Assembly: GCF_000801105.2 (NCBI RefSeq)
Contig: NC_079516.1
Span: forward strand, 10,540,001-10,604,000
Direction: 5' to 3'
From: Raphanus sativus
Lineage: Eukaryota; Streptophyta; Magnoliopsida; Brassicales; Brassicaceae
Length of the DNA stretch: 64,000 nucleotides
The number at the start of each line of letters is the position of its first letter. The stretch's first letter is position 1. A program made the translations under genes and the position numbers. Below the pieces are notes generated by a model, which saw only the letters and a program-made list of their open reading frames with translations, was not told the DNA's origin and did not search any database. Of the stretch, positions 30,661 to 42,918 are shown one piece after another.

Positions 30661-31471
30661 GTTCTTAGTGGTATAAACGTGGGTAGAAACTGCGGTTATA
30701 ACATGTATGTCAACATTTCTTCCCCCCGCAGTCTTTTTTTTTCTGTTTGAAAATTGCTTGCAAGCTCCATATAGCTAGCAAGAAGTTTGAAACTTTTTTT
30801 GTTCAAGATAAGAACAATATAATGGAAAATGACTGCATGTTATGCTTCTATGATCTCTGCCTGCGTTTTTATCAAATATAGCACTTACCTGACATGTTGA
30901 TTCCATGGCAGCGTGCTCGTGAAGCCTTCATTTATGATGTCCCTTCTGCCTCCATATCTTATGATTGGTATGTGTATAGTAGCCTCGAGAAGCCAATATT
31001 TTTTCTTTAGCCTTCAACTTTTTAATTCATTCATCCTTAATGCCCTCTCTAGGAAACGTGGGGAAATCAATGTTAATGATTTTGTCCTCGCTGCCCAAGC
31101 TTGTTTGCCTATTATCAGCGGCATGCTCACTGCCATCAAGAACAAAACTCACCCAACAAACTGCTTTCTGAATATCGATTTGCCTACTGATATTGCTAAC
31201 CATAAGGTAAAGTCTCACGGCAGATTTTGACAGACATTCTTTTAGTAACTGTTCCTTAGTTTCATATGTCCTTGTTCTTCTCTCTAAATGAAGGGATACA
31301 AGCTAACTAGACAAGGAAAAAGCTTGGGTAAAATGGGATGGAGAAAAGTGGAGGAGGAAGCACAAGGTGCTAAGATGTTGTCAACAATGTCAATGGAAAC
31401 TGATTCAGGAGTAGTCTCAGACAACAACGACACATCTGCTCATCATTCAAAAAACGATAGCCGTTTGTTCA
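30661..31471 (+). pseudogene. SurE-like survival protein / 5'-nucleotidase, broken at both ends
   Basis: Exon-like pieces with splice borders still visible: 30661-30704 (VLSGINVGRNCGYNM), about 30912-30967 ([17 protein letters not shown]), 31054-31206 ([20 protein letters not shown] ... [16 protein letters not shown]) and 31294-31471 ([20 protein letters not shown] ... NDSRLF). These match plant SurE family proteins (At1g72880/At4g14930 type), metal-dependent nucleoside monophosphatases. The N-terminal half with the metal-binding Asp-Asp motif is absent. The segment after CGYNM is missing, and the C-terminus is cut at 31471, exactly where the CYP78A5 repeat unit starts. Not functional. Confidence 0.85.
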
Positions 31472-31865
31472 ATAGATTTTATATCAAAATGATTGCTTTA
31501 ATTATTTTCCTTTCTTTTACTAAATTTAATATTGATTTTCAGTTTATTTTGAAAGAAATTTTTTTGAAAATCTTAACTTTTAAAAAAAAAAAAATTAAAA
31601 TGGTAATTTGGCATATTTAGATACTTTAAAATAATATGTGATATTCACAATGATTTATTGCATCAAATTATATATATATATATATTATTTATTTTGTAAA
31701 GAAGTTAGACCATGACACCAAAACCCTAACTTCCTTAAAGAAGTTCGACAAACGTGCCAAAACTCTAAATTTATTTCTCAACCATAATTATTATTAATTA
31801 TTAAAAGAGACTATCCATAGTAGTTAAACGAGTATCCGACCCGATACACCAGATAACCATATCCA

Positions 31866-33513
31866 TTAACCAAAACAAACATTTCTTGGAACAGCTTTGC
31901 ACTTCAACGGCTTCTTCATCTCCATGGACAGCTTGAGAACCTCGGCGAGGTCAACATCAGAAGAACCCTTGACCCATTTGAAATTCTGAATCATTTGACC
32001 AACCCAGAGATGAACAGTGGCTAGACCCATTGCTTTACCCGGGCAAACCCGACGACCCGAACCGAATGGAGCCAACCTAAGATCCGAACCCATGATGCTT
32101 ACATCTTCACCATGAATAAACCTCTCAGGCCTAAACTCTTCAGGGTCGGTCCAGATTTCGCCGTCATGTGTGATGGACCACATGTTGACCATAGCTATGG
32201 TTCCAGCGGGGACAAGGTTGGGACCCACGTGGACATCGTGGATAGCGAGCCTGGCCCAAGAGAGGAGGGGACCTGGTGGGTGAAGCCTCAGGGTTTCTTT
32301 GACTACAGCTTGAAGGTACGGAAGTTTTGGGATGTCGGAGTCAGACAAGGGCCTAGTATTGTTACTTGTAACTGAAGCTATCTCATTGTAAAGTTCTGCT
32401 TGTATGTCTTGATGCAATACCATTCTTGCAAGTACCCATTCCACTAGAATCGCTACTGTGTCCGTTCCTCTAAATATCATCTCCTACAAAAATCCACATA
32501 AAAAGATTTAAAACTGTAGATAACAAATATTTTTAAAAATTTCCGAGAAATTGAAACTTTATCCACAAGAAAAAACAACTTACCCAAAGAACAGCGATCA
32601 TGTCGGAATCAGACAACTTTTCATCCTTTTGCAAGCCAAGCAAGACATCAAGGAAGTCATTCTCCTCACGATCGAGAGTGTTGTTCCTCTTCATTTTGTG
32701 CTTCTCAATGATTCCGCCGACAAAAGTGTTAACTTGTGAGACCAAAGCTCTACACCTCTTCCTCACTCCTTGGAAGTCAAACCAACGAAGAACACCAAAG
32801 TGATCACTCCAGTTAAATATCCCAAGCAACTCATAGCCTTCACTCACCAGCCTCTCCAGAAAACATCCATCCCCATCAACTTCATCGAAATCGTAGCTTT
32901 CACCAAACACAGTCGTCATTACATTATTCAACGAACCGAAGTGAATCACTTTCTTCACTTCAACTTCACCACGGCCAGCTACGGTCTTAATCTTCTCCAC
33001 CATCTTCATACCGATCCCAACTCTAACACCTTCGAAACTCGCTATCCTTCTCGGGCTGAAAAGATGCGTTGAAGAGATCCTCCTAAGATTCCTCCAATAC
33101 TCACCATACGGCGCGAACCCCATAGAACGGTGGAAGAGAAGCTCGTAAGCTGACTCCTTAAACGGGCGGTCAGCAAAAGCAGAGCTGTTCAAAATCTCTT
33201 TAGCCGTCTCCGGTTCACTGGAAATCACAAAACGCGAAAACCCAACAGAGAACGCCATCAGAGGAGAGGCCTTGAAGCGTTCGGCAAGCGCGGCGAGAAC
33301 ACGGTGAGGGTTGGAACCAGAGAAGACGGAAAGAGAACCAGATGGACCAGGAATCGAAACACGGGTCTTGGAGGAGGCGGTCCAGGCCCATGCAAGGCCA
33401 CCTGGTGAGAGAAAGAAAGCAACAGTGGCTATGAAAAGAGTTATCCAGGCAAAGGCCTCGAAGGTTACCAGGTTGAGAGAGTTAAAGAACAGAACGTAAG
33501 CTTCAGGAGACAT
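31866..33513 (-). CDS. CYP78A5: Cytochrome P450 CYP78A5 (KLUH), copy 1
   Basis: Exon 1 is 33513-32584 and exon 2 is 32483-31866, with a 100-bp GT-AG intron; the product is 515 residues. An N-terminal membrane anchor lies at about 16-40, followed by the proline hinge IPGPSGS (54-60), C-helix WRNLRR, I-helix RGTDT (315-319), ExxR as ETLR (373-376), PERF (429-432) and the haem loop [10 protein letters not shown] with Cys457. Sequence throughout matches Arabidopsis CYP78A5/KLUH (At1g13710, 517 aa), an ER P450 that produces an unidentified mobile growth signal prolonging cell division in organs and seed coats and affecting plastochron. The start is [10 protein letters not shown], as in KLUH. This copy alone has Asn343 and His434. 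Nothing suggests loss of function. Its 3' flank abuts the SurE remnant. Confidence 0.96.
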
Positions 33514-33627
33514 TTTTAGCAAGTAATGGTAGAGCAGAGAGAGAGAGAGAGAGAGAGAGAGCAAAGAGAGAAGTATTGAGAGTTGATGAGGATATGAAAT
33601 GATGTGCATGGGGAGGGTGTTTAAATA
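33514..33627 (-). promoter_or_regulatory. CYP78A5 copy 1 leader and TATA-like box
   Basis: TATTTAAA (minus strand, 33620-33627) is a TATA-like box about 110 bases before the ATG. The leader contains (AG)13 on the plus strand (33536-33561), a CT repeat in the transcript. CT-rich leaders are common in plants. The repeat length varies among the copies. Confidence 0.6.
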
Positions 33628-34208
33628 GATGGTCACTTAATTGTTTATCATTTTATTAAATCTAGATATTAAAATCTAAATTTAATAAAATATAGATTTT
33701 ATTTAATCAATAGATAGAATAATTATGAAATAGTAAGAACTATAAGAATTAATATAGTAATTTTGTTACTAGTATAAATATTTAATAAAATGTTAATATT
33801 AAAATCTAGATGTGTTAATAATATGTTAACATATATTAACATATTTTATTATATGTTAATATTTTATTTTAATATAAAAATAATATCTTATAGATGTTAC
33901 TATAAGCTATATATATATATCACCAATAAAATTCTAGGTTCCATATAATACATAAAATTTAAATGGTCTCATAGAAAAATGGTTGAAAAATATATTTTAT
34001 AATTAATATATATATAACAAATTAAGATGAAAGATAAAGAGTCTAAATTATATGAAAACTAGATATGTTAATATTAGCTAGATTTTGCAAATCTAGATAT
34101 AATAGCTTATAAGATGGCATTATTCATTATGTTGATAAATAACTATATTAATAAAATATGTTAATCTATAAGGATGAAAAATATTCATTTTAATAATATT
34201 AATATCTA

Positions 34209-34245
34209 TTGTAACATTTATAAGATGCTCTTATAGATGTTACAA
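34209..34245. repeat. 17-bp-arm inverted repeat in the CYP78A5 spacer, unit 1
   Basis: TTGTAACATTTATAAGA and TCTTATAGATGTTACAA around a 3-base loop, with one mismatch. Units 2 (39761-39797) and 3 (45274-45310) have perfect arms, and unit 4 (about 48844-48880) is degraded. Confidence 0.85.
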
Positions 34246-35432
34246 TAAATCAAATTTATTAGAGAAATCGCTTATAATTTTATTCATAGATTTACAACTC
34301 GCGCCTATATTAATAATTAATATCATTTTATACTAATGTTAAGATAATAAATATAATTGGTTTATATGCATTTATATGAAATTTATTCAGATTATGCTTT
34401 ATATTTTTCTTATTTAGACTTTTATACAATTATACTCCTCAAAAAACTAATGTGTAGATATCTTCTTCTTTGTGTTTGTAAATGTGTGTAAGTGTAGTTA
34501 TAAACGTGTTTATTGTTTATTAATCTTATATTTTGAAGAAATATATTGATTGTTCTATTCATATTAATTTATATTAAATTATTATAAATATTTTTACTAT
34601 ACTGTTTTATCTATCTTTTTATTTGAATGACATAAAAAAATTAATCCATATGCACAATATCTAAATTTACTTTGTATTTACCAAATTTTTACAAAGAAAA
34701 AATAAGTATTATATATTTTGTGCATATATGTATTTGAAATACTCATATTTAATTCTTGTAAATGCATATCTGGTAGTATTATATTAAGAATTAGGTTTAA
34801 TCATAAAAATATGTTGATGAAGTTTAAATAATTGTAAATATATTTTAGATATAAGAAAAAGGGAAATAAATATATACAACTTTGAACTAATATTTATTAA
34901 AATAACCATATACGAATCAAAAATAATAGATTTAACTTCTACTTGATCTAGTTACAATATTAATTACTGGCGGTATTTTGATGTTTTATTAGTTCACATC
35001 ATATTTCATAAACTTAGATAATATAGTTTCCAATTGACGAATATATAATGAATATTTTTCATATTTTTTTTCTGTTGTCTCTGAGACTATACTATAATTT
35101 CAATATTATTTGTAAACATTAGTATACTTTTCAACTAATTTGTTTTGTTACCAACTTTTGATTCTTTTTTACGTTTTCATATATTTCAGTAACATTTTTG
35201 TTTCAAATATCTTTCATTGACAGAACTCATGTGAGATCATTTCTAATTTTATATGTTATGTTAATTTCTTTAATAAAGTTCCATAAGCATATGTCCTATA
35301 ATTACTATAGGTGACAAAACACTTATGAAAAGTCACTATGTACTTTGCCTAATTGTTAATAACCATATTAAGAAAAACTTGTAGATTATGAACTATTTAG
35401 GGTTGTTTCATAAAACCATATTTGATTAGTCT

Positions 35433-35655
35433 GCCGAGCTTTTCTACGGAACTGAAGGAACCAATGAAGTTGAAGAGTAGATTCCAGGAGTTTACGATTT
35501 CTTTTATTTTCTCGCACTGAAAATGTAATGTCTGATTCATTAGCTAAGATAGCAAGATCCTTTCATAGGAGTCTGTACTACATTGGTTGTTCTGTTCCGG
35601 TATGGTTCTCCAGACCACTTCAAGCTTGAGTAATAGAACAACATTTCGATAAAAG
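35433..35655 (+). mobile_element. 5'-truncated LINE fragment in array unit 1
   Basis: A 223-bp insert encoding the RNase H C-terminus with one frameshift (STELKEPMKLKSR, DSLAKIARSFHR, GCSVPVWFSRP) and ending GAGTAATAGAACAAC before an A-rich end. It is flanked by perfect 21-bp direct repeats at 35412-35432 and 35656-35676 containing CCATATTTGATTAGTCT. This is a textbook truncated LINE insertion. Confidence 0.88.
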
Positions 35656-37400
35656 AAAACCATATTTGATTAGTCTAGTGAATATTTTAATTTTGATTTT
35701 GTTTTAAAATATAAGTCGAAATTTATTAAAATTTTAATTGTTGATAATTAAATAACTATGTTAATTCATTTGATTGACAAAATTCAGTTTGAAAACGCAT
35801 AGATAAAATTTTTCAAAACACATAAATAAACTACCTATTTAACAATATATGTCTTACATAAGTAAATTATTCTCTTCATCATTTATTTTTATGGAGTTTT
35901 GTAATTTATTGTAAACCCCACTAAATAATGAATGGCTTGGTAAAAAAGAATCACAATCAACTATTATATTTTTAAGAAATTTATATAAAATATTATCAAT
36001 TTAGATAATTTTATAGCCGATACAAATATAAATAGAAATTTAAATACTAAATTTCAGTTTACCTTTTTATTTTTTTGATTAGGTTAAGTGTTAATATAAA
36101 ATATTTATTTATTGTGATTTAATGCTATTTTTATGTTTTGACATACTTTATGACATAATTTTTTATCAAAAATCGACATTAATTTTTGAAGAGTTGGCAT
36201 ATATGTGTCAAGTAAGTTTTTTCTTTACTTTCGTTTTGCTTGTTGATATTTGTTAGTTTATTTGATAGATTTATATTTAGAAAATTTAATATTTATAAAA
36301 AAATTTAAAATATGAAGCTGATTTTAATATTTTATTGGTTTTTACAATCTTCAAAAATCTTATGAACATAATTAGATTTTTTTCTTGTCAATCTCTTATT
36401 ATGTTAAGTTTTAAATAATTACCTATAAATATCAATCTAACTTTTAAGATTTTTTTTACAATTTTTAATTTATCATTTAATAGTTTTCTGTTGATTTTAT
36501 TTTATTTTTACATACCTGATTATTTAAAAGTTTTTTTTTTGAAAAAAAACTTGATTTCTTTTAATATTGTTCCTTTTAATATTTTTTGTTTTAGTTTCAA
36601 TTATTTATTTTATATATCAAGTTAATTATTTTAATAAAAATTATTTGTTTAACTTATTTGATTTTCATTTTATTTTTAGATAAATAATTTTCTGATATAT
36701 TTTAATATCAAATTAAAATGCTGATTTGGTATATTATTACAATGATAGTTTAAAATTCTATGTGAACACTCTAAATAATATATATCCTTAAATTTGAAAT
36801 CATATGTTCTTTAAAGATTTAATTTATGTAATAAACTGATTCCTTTTACTATTTTGCATTTTTTGTTTACTAAAGTTAATATTGATTTCTTTAAAGAAAT
36901 AGCTCAATTTTGAAATCATATGTTCGTTAGATTTATATTGTTTTATTATTTGAAATTCTTGTTTTCCTTAAGATTTTTTTGTTAGTCAATTTTAAGTAAC
37001 CTTTCATAGATTTTATATCAAAATGATTGCTTTAATTATTTTCCTTTCTTTTACTAAATTTAATATTGATTTTCAATTTATTTTGAAAGAATTTTTTTTG
37101 AAAATCTTAACTTTTTAAAAAATAATAATAATTAAAATGGTAATTTGGCATATTTAGGTGCTTTAAAATAATATGTGATATTCACAATGATTTATTGCAT
37201 CAAATTATATATATATTATATATTTTGTAAAGAAGTTAGACCATGACACCAAAACCCTAACTTCCTTAAAGAAGTTTGACAAACGTGCCAAAACCCTAAA
37301 TTTGTTTCCCAACCATAATTATTATTAATTATTAAAAGAGACTACCCATAGTAGTTAATTAAACGAGTACCCGACCCGATACACCAGATAACCATATCCA

Positions 37401-39048
37401 TTAACCAAAACAAACATTTCTTGGAACAGCCTTGCACTTCAACGGCTTCTTCATCTCCATGGACAGCTTGAGAACCTCGGCGAGGTCAACATCAGAAGAA
37501 CCCTTAATCCATTTGAAATTCTGAATCATTTGACTAACCCAGAGATGAACAGTGGCTAGACCCATTGCTTTACCCGGGCAAACCCGACGACCCGAACCGA
37601 ATGGAGCCAACCTAAGATCCGAACCCATGATGCTTACATCTTCACCATCAATAAACCTCTCAGGCCTAAACTCTTCAGGGTCAGTCCAGATTTTGCCGTC
37701 ATGTGTGATGGACCACATGTTGACCATAGCTATGGTTCCAGCGGGGACAAGGTTGGGACCCACGTGGACATCGTGGATAGCGAGCCTGGCCCAAGAGAGG
37801 AGGGGACCTGGTGGGTGAAGCCTCAGGGTTTCTTTGACTACAGCTTGAAGGTACGGAAGTTTTGGGATGTCGGAGTCAGACAAGGGCCTAGTATTGTTAC
37901 TTGTAACTGAAGCTATCTCTTTGTAAAGTTCTGCTTGTATGTCTTGATGCAATACCATTCTTGCAAGTACCCATTCCACTAGAATCGCTACTGTGTCCGT
38001 TCCTCTAAATATCATCTCCTACAAAAATCCACATAAAAAGATTTAAAACTGTAGATAACAAATATTTTTAAAAATTTCCGAGAAATTGAAACTTTATCCA
38101 CAAGAAAAAACAACTTACCCAAAGAACAGCGATCATGTCGGAATCAGACAACTTTTCATCCTTTTGCAAGCCAAGCAAGACATCAAGGAAGTCATTCTCC
38201 TCACGATCGAGAGTGTTGTTCCTCTTCATTTTGTGCTTCTCAATGATTCCGCCGACAAAAGTGTTAACTTGTGAGACCAAAGCTCTACACCTCTTCCTCA
38301 CTCCTTGGAAGTCAAACCAACGAAGAACACCAAAGTGATCACTCCAGTTAAATATCCCAAGCAACTCATAGCCTTCACTCACCAGCCTCTCCAGAAAACA
38401 TCCATCCCCATCAACTTCATCGAAATCGTAGCTTTCACCAAACACAGTCGTCATTACATTATTCAACGAACCGAAGTGAATCACTTTCTTCACTTCAACT
38501 TCACCACGGCCAGCTACGGTCTTAATCTTCTCCACCATCTTCATACCGATCCCAACTCTAACACCTTCGAAACTCGCTATCCTTCTCGGGCTGAAAAGAT
38601 GCGTTGAAGAGATCCTCCTAAGATTCCTCCAATACTCACCATACGGCGCGAACCCCATAGAACGGTGGAAGAGAAGCTCGTAAGCTGACTCCTTAAACGG
38701 GCGGTCAGCGAAAGCAGAGCTGTTCAAAATCTCTTTAGCCGTCTCCGGTTCACTGGAAATCACAAAACGCGAAAACCCAACAGAGAACGCCATCAGAGGA
38801 GAGGCCTTGAAGCGTTCGGCAAGCGTGGCGAGAACACGGTGAGGGTTGGAACCAGAGAAGACGGAAAGAGAACCAGATGGACCAGGAATCGAAACACGGG
38901 TCTTGGAGGAGGCGGTCCAGGCCCATGCAAGGCCACCTGGTGAGAGAAAGAAAGCAACAGTGGCTATGAAAAGAGTTATCCAGGCAAAGGCCTCAAAGGT
39001 TACCAGGTTGAGAGAGTTAAAGAACAGAACGTAAGCTTCAGGAGACAT
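37401..39048 (-). CDS. CYP78A5: Cytochrome P450 CYP78A5 (KLUH), copy 2
   Basis: Exon 1 is 39048-38119 and exon 2 is 38018-37401; 515 residues, with the same intron position and length as copy 1. All P450 landmarks are unchanged (anchor, [30 protein letters not shown]). Relative to copy 1 the protein has Thr75 for Ala, Lys343 for Asn, Lys419 for Glu, Asp434 for His, Ser472 for Gly and Ile481 for Val. Lys419 reverses a charge just before the [12 protein letters not shown] segment, and Ser472 follows the haem loop in the L helix; whether either alters activity is unknown. The same protein is encoded by copy 3, so the two arose from a very recent duplication or conversion. Confidence 0.95.
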
Positions 39049-39160
39049 TTTTAGCAAGTAATGGTCGAGCAGAGAGAGAGAGAGAGAGAGAGAGCAAAGA
39101 GAGAAGTATTGAGAGTTGATGAGGATATGAAATGATGTGCATGGGGAGGGTGTTTAAATA
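39049..39160 (-). promoter_or_regulatory. CYP78A5 copy 2 leader and TATA-like box
   Basis: TATTTAAA at 39153-39160 (minus strand) and (AG)12 at 39071-39094 in the leader. Confidence 0.6.
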
Positions 39161-39536
39161 GATGGTCACTTGGTTGTTTATCATTTTATTAAATCTAGAT
39201 ATTAAAATCTAAATTTAATAAAATATAGATTTTATTTAATCAATAGCTAGAATAATTATGAAATAGTAAGAACTATAAGAATAAAAATAGTAATTTTGTT
39301 TCTAGTACAAATATTTAATAAAATGTTACTATTAAAATCTAGATGTGTTAATAATATGTTAACATATATTAACATATTTTATTATATATTAATATTTTAT
39401 TTTGATATAACAAGTAATATCTTATAGATGTTACTATAAGCTATATATATATATCACCGATAAAATTCTAGGTTCCATATAATACATAAAATTTAAATGA
39501 TCTCATAGAAAAATGGTTGAAAAATATATTTTTTAT

Positions 39537-39567
<31 letters not shown>

Positions 39568-39760
39568 ACAAATTAAGATGAAAGATAAAGAGTCTACATT
39601 ATATGAAAACTAGATATGTTAATATTAGCTAGATTTTGCAAATCTAGATATAATAGCTTATAAGATGGCATTATTCATTATGTTGATAAATAACTATATT
39701 AATAAAATATGTTAATCTATAAGGATGAAAAATATTCATTTTTAATAATATTAATATCTA

Positions 39761-39797
39761 TTGTAACATCTATAAGATGTTCTTATAGATGTTACAA
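39761..39797. repeat. Perfect 17-bp-arm inverted repeat, unit 2
   Basis: TTGTAACATCTATAAGA, loop TGT, TCTTATAGATGTTACAA. The arms extend two more pairs outside (39759-39799). A related half-site TCTTATAGATGTTACTATAA lies at about 39419-39438, so the segment between may be a small TIR element. Confidence 0.9.
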
Positions 39798-40982
39798 TAA
39801 ATTCAAATTTATTAGAGAAATCGCTTATAATTTTATTCATGGATTTACAACTCGCGTCTATATTAATAATTAATCATTTTATACTACTGTTAAGATAATA
39901 AATATAATTGTTTATATGCATTTTATATGAAAATTTATTCAGATTATGCTTTATATTTTTTCTTATTTAGACTTTTATACAATTATACTCCTTAAAAAAC
40001 TAATGTGTAGATATCTTCTTCTTTGTGTTTGTAAATGTGTGTAAGTGTAGTTATAAACGTGTTTATATTGTTTATTAATCTTATTTTGAAGAAATATATT
40101 GATTGTTCTATTCATATTAATTTATATTAAATTATTATAAATAATTTTACTATACTGTTTTATCTATCTTTTTATTTGAATGACATAAAAAATTAATCCA
40201 TATGCACAATATCTAAATTTACTTTGTATTTACCAAATTTTTACAAAGAAAAAATAATTATTATATATTTTGTGCATATATGTATTTGAAATACTCATAT
40301 TTAATTCTTGTAAATGCATATCTGGTAGTATTATATTAAGAATTAGGTTTAATCATAAAAATATTTTGATGAAGTTTAAATAATTGTAAATATTATTTTA
40401 GATATAAGAAAAAGGGAAATAAATATATACAACTTTGAACTAATATTTATTAAAATAACCATATACGAATCAAAAATAATAGATTTAACTTCTACTTGAT
40501 CTAGTTACAATATTAATTACTGGCGGTATTTTGACTTTTATTAGTTCACATCATATTTCATAAACTTAGATAATATAGTTTCCAATTGACGAATATATAA
40601 TGAATATTTTTCATATTTTTTTTCTGTCGTCTCTGAGACTATACTATAATTTCAATATTATTTGTAAACATTAGTATACTTTTCAACTAATTTGTTTTGT
40701 TAGCAACTTTTGATTTTTTTTACGTTTTCATATATTTCAGTAACATTTTTGTTTCAAATATCTTTCATTGACAGAACTCATGTGAGATCATTTTTAATTT
40801 TATATGTTATGTTAATTTCTTTAATAAAGTTCCATAAGCATATGTCCTATAATTACTATAGGTGACAAAACACTTATGAAAAGTCACTATGTACTTTGCC
40901 TAATTGTTAATAACCATATTAAGAAAAACTTGTAGATTATGAACTATTTAGGGTTGTTTCATAAACCATATTTGATTAGTCT

Positions 40983-41201
40983 GCCGAGCTTTTCTACGGA
41001 ACTGAAGGAACTAATGAAGTTGAAGAGTAGACTCCAGGAGTTTACGATTTCTTTTATTTCTCGCACTGAAAATGTAATGTCTGATTCATTAGCTAAGATA
41101 ACAAGATCCTTTCATAGGAGTCTGTACAACATTAGTTGTTCTGTTCCGGTCTGGTTCACTAGACCACCTCAAGCTTGAGTAATAGAACAATATTTCGAGA
41201 A
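40983..41201 (+). mobile_element. LINE fragment in array unit 2
   Basis: The same insertion as at 35433, copied with the unit. Here the RNase H end is open (TELKELMKLKSRLQEFTIS, SRTENVMSDSLAKITRSF, FTRPPQA, stop). Flanking direct repeats are slightly diverged. Because the insert is shared at the same site, it predates the duplication of units 1 and 2. Confidence 0.88.
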
Positions 41202-42918
41202 AAAACTATATTTGATTAGTCTAGTGAATATTTTAATTTTGATTTTGTTTTAAAGTATAAGTCGAAATTTATTAAAATTATAATTGTTGATAATTAAATA
41301 ACTATGTTAATTCATTTGATTGACAAAAGTCAGTTTGAAAACGCATAGATAAAATTTTGAAAACACATAAATAAACTACCTATTTAACAATATATGTCTT
41401 ACATAAGTAAATTATTCTCTTCATCATTTATTTTTATGAAGTTTTGTAATTTATTGTAAACCCCACTAAATAATGAATGGCTTCGTAAAAAAGAATCACA
41501 ATCAACCATTATACTTTTAAGAAATTGATATAAAATATTATCAATTTAGATAATTTTATAGCCGATACAAATATAAATAGAAATTTAAATACTAAATTTC
41601 AGTTTACATTTTTATTTTTTGATTAGGTTAAGTGTTAATATAAAATATTTATTTATTGTGATTTATATGCTATTTTATGTTTTGACATACTTTATGACAT
41701 AATTTTTATCAAAAATCAACATTAATTTTTGAAGAGTTGGCATATATATGTCAAGTAAGTTTTTTCTTTACTTTCGTTTTGCTTGTTGATATTTGTTAGT
41801 TTATTTGATAGATTTATTTTTAGAAAATTTAATATTTATAAAAAATTTAAAATATGAAGCTGATTTTTAATATTTTATTGGTTTTTACAATCTTCAAAAA
41901 TCTTATGAACATAATTAGATTTTTTTCTTGTCAATCTCTTATTATGTTAAGTTTTAAATAATTACCTATAAATATCAATCTAACTTTTAAGATAATTTTT
42001 ACAATTTTAATTTATCATTTAATAGTTTTCTGTTGATTTATTTTATTTTTACATACCTGATTATTAAAAAGTTTTTTTTTTGAAAAAAACTTGATTTCTT
42101 TTAATATTGTTCCTTTTAATTTTTTTGTTTTAATTTCAATTATTTATTTTATATATCAAGTTAATTATTTTAATAAAAATTATTTGTTTAACTTATTTGA
42201 TTTTCATTTTATTTTTAGATAAATAATTTTCTGATATATTTTAATATCAAATTAAAATGCTGATTTGGTATATTATTACAATGATAGTTTAAAATTCTAT
42301 GTGAACACTCTAAATAATATATATCCTTAATTTTGAAATCATATGTTCTTTAAAGATTTAATTTATGTAATAAACTGATTCCTTTTACTATTTTGCATTT
42401 TTTGTTTTCTAAAGTTAATATTGATTTCTTTAAAGAAATAGCTCAATTTTGAAATCATATGTTCGTTAGATTTATATTGTTTTATTATTTGAAATTCTTG
42501 TTTTCCTTAAGATTTTTTGTTAGTCAATTTTAAGTAAACATTTCATAGATTTTATATAATGATTGCTTTAATTATTTTCCTTTCTTTTACATATTGATTT
42601 CAATTTATTTTGAAAGAATTTTTTTGAAAATCTTAACTTAAAAAATAATTAATTAAAATTAATTTGGCATATTTAGGTGCTTTAAAATAATATGTGATAT
42701 TCACAATGATTTATTGCATCAAATTATATATATATTATATATTTTGTAAAGAAGTTAGACCATGACACCAAAACCCTAACTTCCTTAAAGAAGTTTGACA
42801 AACGTGCCAAAACCCTAAATTTGTTTCCCAACCATAATTATTATTAATTATTAAAAGAGATTACCCATAGTAGTTATTAAACGAGTATCCGACCCGATAC
42901 ACCAGATAACCATATCCA

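Larger units (their letters stand above)
33628..37400. other. Spacer of array unit 1 to 2
   Basis: Very AT-rich upstream DNA of copy 1 and downstream DNA of copy 2. It holds the inverted repeat at 34209-34245, the LINE fragment at 35433 and no gene. It aligns over its length with 39161-42918. Confidence 0.7.
39161..42918. other. Spacer of array unit 2 to 3
   Basis: Upstream of copy 2 and downstream of copy 3, aligning with the unit 1 spacer. Contains a perfect inverted repeat (39761-39797) and the LINE fragment (40983-41201). No other gene. Confidence 0.7.

Noticed and set aside
32112..32375. Long plus-strand frames opposite the CYP78A5 exons, repeated in all four copies
   Set aside because: They are shadows of the P450 exons; their conservation follows from the opposite strand.
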